DNA of 25,075 nucleotides from UBA11475 sp045593005 (GTDB lineage Bacteria; Bacillota; Clostridia; Christensenellales; Borkfalkiaceae): positions 1-25,075 of the forward strand of contig JAZNVV010000035.1 in assembly GCA_045593005.1 (NCBI GenBank), given 5' to 3'. Shown here one piece after another: positions 22,456 through 25,075 of this stretch; positions within the stretch are counted from its first letter, which is position 1; every line of letters starts with the position of its first letter. A model generated the notes under the pieces. The model was not told the DNA's origin. It did no database searches and was given only the letters and a program-made list of their open reading frames with translations. A program made the position numbers and the translations under genes.

Positions 22456-24747
22456 ATGAAGAATAAATTATCGACGTTAGTTAAGCCGTACGCATATAAA
22501 ACGGTGCTTAAATACTTTATTGCATTTATACTTTTTATATTATATTCTAAAGCGTTCAGCACGCCTACGCCTGTATCCGTTGCCCTTTCTAACGCCTTAT
22601 GTTATGCTAACTTTTCGCCTATTATTTTGGCGATATTAGTTTGCCTTTCAGCGTTAATTACGGGTGGGTATAAACTTATGCTTGCAGTATTAGTTTCCGT
22701 CGCTGTTACTACCACCGTATTTTACTTTTATCGCTTTAGAAATTCATACCCTAAATACGAATTAGCAATCTACCTTTCTTCGTCGCTGGTTTATTACATA
22801 TTTTTTTATAATGACGAAATATATTTCAAAATTATTATTTCCGTTATAACCGTTTTACTAACGTTTATATCCATAGCGTGTGTTAAATATCTCAATTTAA
22901 AAGGCATAAAATACCAGCCCACGGGGGAAGAATTTATTATGCTTTTTACCGAAGTAATTATTTTGACTTTGGGTTTAATAAACGTAACTTCCCCAACGAT
23001 AATTTGGTCGTTTGCTATATTTACCGTACTATCCGTTTGCCGTATATTTAAAGGCTCCGTACCATTTTCCGTCGCTTGTGCGCTGTCGTTGCCTTTTGCC
23101 ATTTATTACTCTGACATATCTTTCCTTGCAGGGCTTTTAGTGATTACCGTTTTGTGTTATCACACAATGAATATTTCCTACTACTTTTCAGGGCTTTTGG
23201 CTGTCGGGCTTGACTGCGCTATGTATTTTGTTTTTTCAATTCATCCACAGTATGAAGTCCTTGACTTTTGCTTAACACTTGGCGTAGTGTTAATTTTTTT
23301 GGTTATTCCGTCATCTTGTTACAACAGCGTCAAAGAGTCGCTTTTGCAGTCTAGAGGAAAAATTTTAGCGAGGGAAACAATTAATAACGCAAGACGACAA
23401 CTTAAAGAAAAACTTTACGGTTTATCAACGGTTTTTTCGGAAATAAGCCTTGCTTTTGACGAATTGAAAAAGAGAGAAATTTCCGAAGAAGAAACAAAAA
23501 TTTTAATGGTAGAAAAAACGTACAAAGAAGTATGTCTTAATTGTGATAAACTTAACGAATGTAAAAAATTTAGGACAAATTGCAACAAGGAAATTAAAGC
23601 AGACATTGATAAAACGGTAAAGATAGGGCTTGCAAAGGGGAAAATTACTTTTATTGACGTACCTAAAGAATTGACCGATAAATGTTTTAACGTCAATGCC
23701 CTTATCTTTTCAATTAACAAAGACCTTGCCGAATATCGCAACGCTTTGATAGAAAACTCAAACTTTTCGCTCAGCCGTGAGTTAATCGCTAAACAATCGG
23801 AGGGCATTGCTGAAATGCTTTTAACACTTGCAGACTCATCAGCACAAGAACTTAACTACAAAAACGGTTTGCAAGACAAACTTTATAATTTTTTACGTAA
23901 AAAAGGGTTTTCCCCTTTAGAAATTTTAGTGTACGGCGACGAAAAAAACGTTGAAATTTCACTTGTTTTGCCACGTTCCGACTATAGATACACTCTTTTA
24001 GAACAAATAGTTAGCGACGCTCTAAAAATAAAGGTAAAAATTACAAATTATAATGAATTTGCGAATGAAAAAATTCATCTTATACTTTCCCCTGCCTGTC
24101 CATATAAAGCCGTTTACGGAATAGCAAGCACAGTAAAAACGGTCAGCGATAAATCGGGCGATACTCATTCTGAAACTATGCTACTTAATAACAAATTTAT
24201 GATAGCACTATCCGACGGAATGGGTAGTGGTGAAAGGGCTAATACAATTTCAAGCATAACTCTTTCTCTATTAGAAAGCCTTTACAAATCTGGACTTACT
24301 TCACAAACAATTTTGCCACTTGTGAATAAAATTTTATCAATTAATACCGACGATAGTTTTTCAGCCTTGGACGTATGTACAATCGACCTAAATTCACTTC
24401 AGGCAGACTTTATCAAGTTCGGCGCGCCACGTGGATATTTAATTAGCGAACAAGGAATAAAAATTGTAGAAGGTAATTCTTTGCCGTTAGGCATTATTAA
24501 AGAACTTGAGCCAACTGTCGTTAGCGCAAAACTTAACGTTGGCGACACTCTAATTTTTATGACTGACGGCATTTCCGACGCGTTTGGCTCTACTGCAGAA
24601 ATTTTAGATTTTATAAAGGAATTCCCTGCTAAAAACCCTACTTCCGTTGCAGAAACACTTCTTGATAAAGCAAAAGAATTATGTCAAAACGTTTATAAAG
24701 ACGATATGACCGTTTTAGCCGTTAGAATAGTAAAAAACGTTGCATAA
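22456..24747 (+). CDS. spoIIE: Stage II sporulation protein E (membrane PP2C-type phosphatase)
   Basis: This 763-aa protein has the SpoIIE layout. About ten membrane helices fill the first ~310 residues. A central regulatory region contains a Cys motif (EVCLNCDKLNECKKF), and a C-terminal PP2C phosphatase domain follows. Metal-binding Asp are in SDGMGSGERA (D587) and MTDGISDAFG (D704); DVCTIDL, FGAPRGYLI, NSLPLGII and DDMTVLAVRI complete the domain. In sporulating Firmicutes SpoIIE dephosphorylates SpoIIAA to release sigma-F in the forespore and joins the polar division septum. The organism is thus probably spore-forming. The ATG at 22456 has only a weak GACGGT upstream. A TAATAT six bases before the ATG could be the -10 of a leaderless transcript. 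Confidence 0.95.
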   Translation: MKNKLSTLVKPYAYKTVLKYFIAFILFILYSKAFSTPTPVSVALSNALCYANFSPIILAILVCLSALITGGYKLMLAVLVSVAVTTTVFYFYRFRNSYPKYELAIYLSSSLVYYIFFYNDEIYFKIIISVITVLLTFISIACVKYLNLKGIKYQPTGEEFIMLFTEVIILTLGLINVTSPTIIWSFAIFTVLSVCRIFKGSVPFSVACALSLPFAIYYSDISFLAGLLVITVLCYHTMNISYYFSGLLAVGLDCAMYFVFSIHPQYEVLDFCLTLGVVLIFLVIPSSCYNSVKESLLQSRGKILARETINNARRQLKEKLYGLSTVFSEISLAFDELKKREISEEETKILMVEKTYKEVCLNCDKLNECKKFRTNCNKEIKADIDKTVKIGLAKGKITFIDVPKELTDKCFNVNALIFSINKDLAEYRNALIENSNFSLSRELIAKQSEGIAEMLLTLADSSAQELNYKNGLQDKLYNFLRKKGFSPLEILVYGDEKNVEISLVLPRSDYRYTLLEQIVSDALKIKVKITNYNEFANEKIHLILSPACPYKAVYGIASTVKTVSDKSGDTHSETMLLNNKFMIALSDGMGSGERANTISSITLSLLESLYKSGLTSQTILPLVNKILSINTDDSFSALDVCTIDLNSLQADFIKFGAPRGYLISEQGIKIVEGNSLPLGIIKELEPTVVSAKLNVGDTLIFMTDGISDAFGSTAEILDFIKEFPAKNPTSVAETLLDKAKELCQNVYKDDMTVLAVRIVKNVA

Positions 24748-24788
24748 CGTACAAATTTGACACCAACGGTAGCGTGAAAACACACCAA

Positions 24789-24816
24789 AAAAAAGGAAGG
24801 TTGCCCTTCCTTTTTT
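24789..24816. terminator. Bidirectional terminator between spoIIE and the XRE gene
   Basis: A 12-bp stem AAAAAAGGAAGG/CCTTCCTTTTTT (24789-24800 with 24805-24816) with loop TTGC has T runs at both ends. It overlaps the stop codon of the XRE gene (24817-24815). Confidence 0.92.
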
Positions 24817-25018
24817 ATTCATTTTCCATTCCCAAAAGATAATCCGTTGTTTCTCCAAAAAATTGCGCAAGAAGAATGATTGCCGTTGCTGTTGGCTCCG
24901 TTTTACCTAGTTCCCACTTGGCTATTGCCGATTGACTAATACCTGTCACTAGTGCCAACTCCATTTGACTTAAACCTTTTTGTAAACGTAACTCTTTTAT
25001 TCTTTCTTGGAACTTCAT
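24815..25018 (-). CDS. Small XRE-family HTH regulator
   Basis: This 67-aa protein is a single Cro/C1-type helix-turn-helix domain: RIKELRLQKGLSQMELA, then GISQSAIAKWELGKTEP, which contains the recognition helix, and a C-terminal FFGETTDYLLG that is typical of the family. There is no second domain, so it probably binds DNA as a dimer. No ribosome binding site precedes the ATG, and a TATAAT lies exactly 6 bases upstream, so the message may be leaderless. A perfect palindrome 39 bases upstream is a plausible operator for autoregulation and for control of a divergent gene beyond the right edge. Confidence 0.93.
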   Translation of the reverse strand: MKFQERIKELRLQKGLSQMELALVTGISQSAIAKWELGKTEPTATAIILLAQFFGETTDYLLGMENE

Positions 25019-25024
25019 ATTTAT

Positions 25025-25030
25025 ATTATA
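25025..25030 (-). promoter_or_regulatory. -10 box of the XRE gene
   Basis: A consensus TATAAT (25030-25025) ends six bases before the ATG. The -35 position (AGTATT) is poor, as often seen in regulated promoters. Confidence 0.55.
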
Positions 25031-25056
25031 ATTGTTTTAAGTCAAAAAATACTTGA

Positions 25057-25074
25057 CAAGTCTTATAAGACTTG
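25057..25074. promoter_or_regulatory. 18-bp perfect palindrome, candidate operator
   Basis: CAAGTCTTATAAGACTTG is a perfect inverted repeat. It overlaps the end of a plus-strand TTGACA (25053-25058), a likely -35 for a divergent gene beyond the window. Further half-sites AAGTC (25039-25043) and ACTTG (25051-25055) lie toward the XRE gene. I infer it is the regulator's binding site. Confidence 0.65.
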
Positions 25075-25075
25075 G

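Noticed and set aside
1..25075. Mobile elements, prophage genes, CRISPR arrays, tRNA and rRNA genes.
   Set aside because: I saw no transposase, integrase, direct-repeat array, tRNA cloverleaf or rRNA sequence; all long frames belong to ordinary chromosomal families or single unknown genes.

Overview
The window looks like the chromosome of a low-GC, endospore-forming Firmicute, most probably an uncultured member of the Clostridia. The evidence is the AT-rich sequence, a T-box riboswitch, Gram-positive-type LexA (SOS) boxes, addB/addA in place of recBCD, a type III glutamine synthetase, a VanW-family protein, a spoIIE homologue and strong AGGAGG-like ribosome binding sites. The genus cannot be fixed from the sequence. 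I see no insertion sequence, prophage, CRISPR array, tRNA or rRNA. Gene density is high, and most units end in clear hairpin terminators.

Layout. (1) 1-1283, minus strand: a LeuA-like protein running off the left edge behind a 300-nt leucine-type T-box leader. It has lost the catalytic and metal-binding residues of its family. (2) 1291-2484, minus: a coenzyme F420-0:L-glutamate ligase family protein with its own promoter and terminator. (3) 2645-4701, minus: a two-gene operon of a putative DNA modification/repair radical SAM protein and its DUF4130 partner. Its promoter is bracketed by two LexA boxes. (4) 4796-5576, plus: a ferritin-like protein and a small overlapping ORF that has no stop codon before a strong terminator. 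(5) 5531-9176, minus: an M20 metallopeptidase, a cyclophilin and an ABC exporter. (6) 9253-11660: a divergent pair of glnN (minus) and a tiny ferredoxin-thioredoxin-reductase-like Cys protein (plus). (7) 11720-14459, minus: a VanW/G5 protein and two unrecognised membrane proteins. (8) 14529-21096, minus: addB-addA, the double-strand-break helicase/nuclease. (9) 21249-24747, plus: a lipoprotein of unknown function and spoIIE. (10) 24815-25075: an XRE regulator (minus) next to an 18-bp perfect palindrome and the start of a divergent promoter.

DNA repair is the strongest theme: the SOS-controlled radical SAM pair and AddAB lie about 10 kb apart. Most other units are housekeeping, covering nitrogen assimilation, proteolysis, folding, export and sporulation. 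The best candidates for new biology are the T-box-controlled degenerate LeuA homologue, the SOS-controlled radical SAM/DUF4130 pair, the small ORF with a terminator inside its coding region (resembling how ArfA and BrfA ribosome-rescue factors are controlled), and several genes whose promoters predict leaderless transcripts (addB, the XRE gene and possibly spoIIE).

The only gene-free stretch over 300 bases is 858-1290. It is filled by the T-box leader, its promoter and the upstream gene's terminator.
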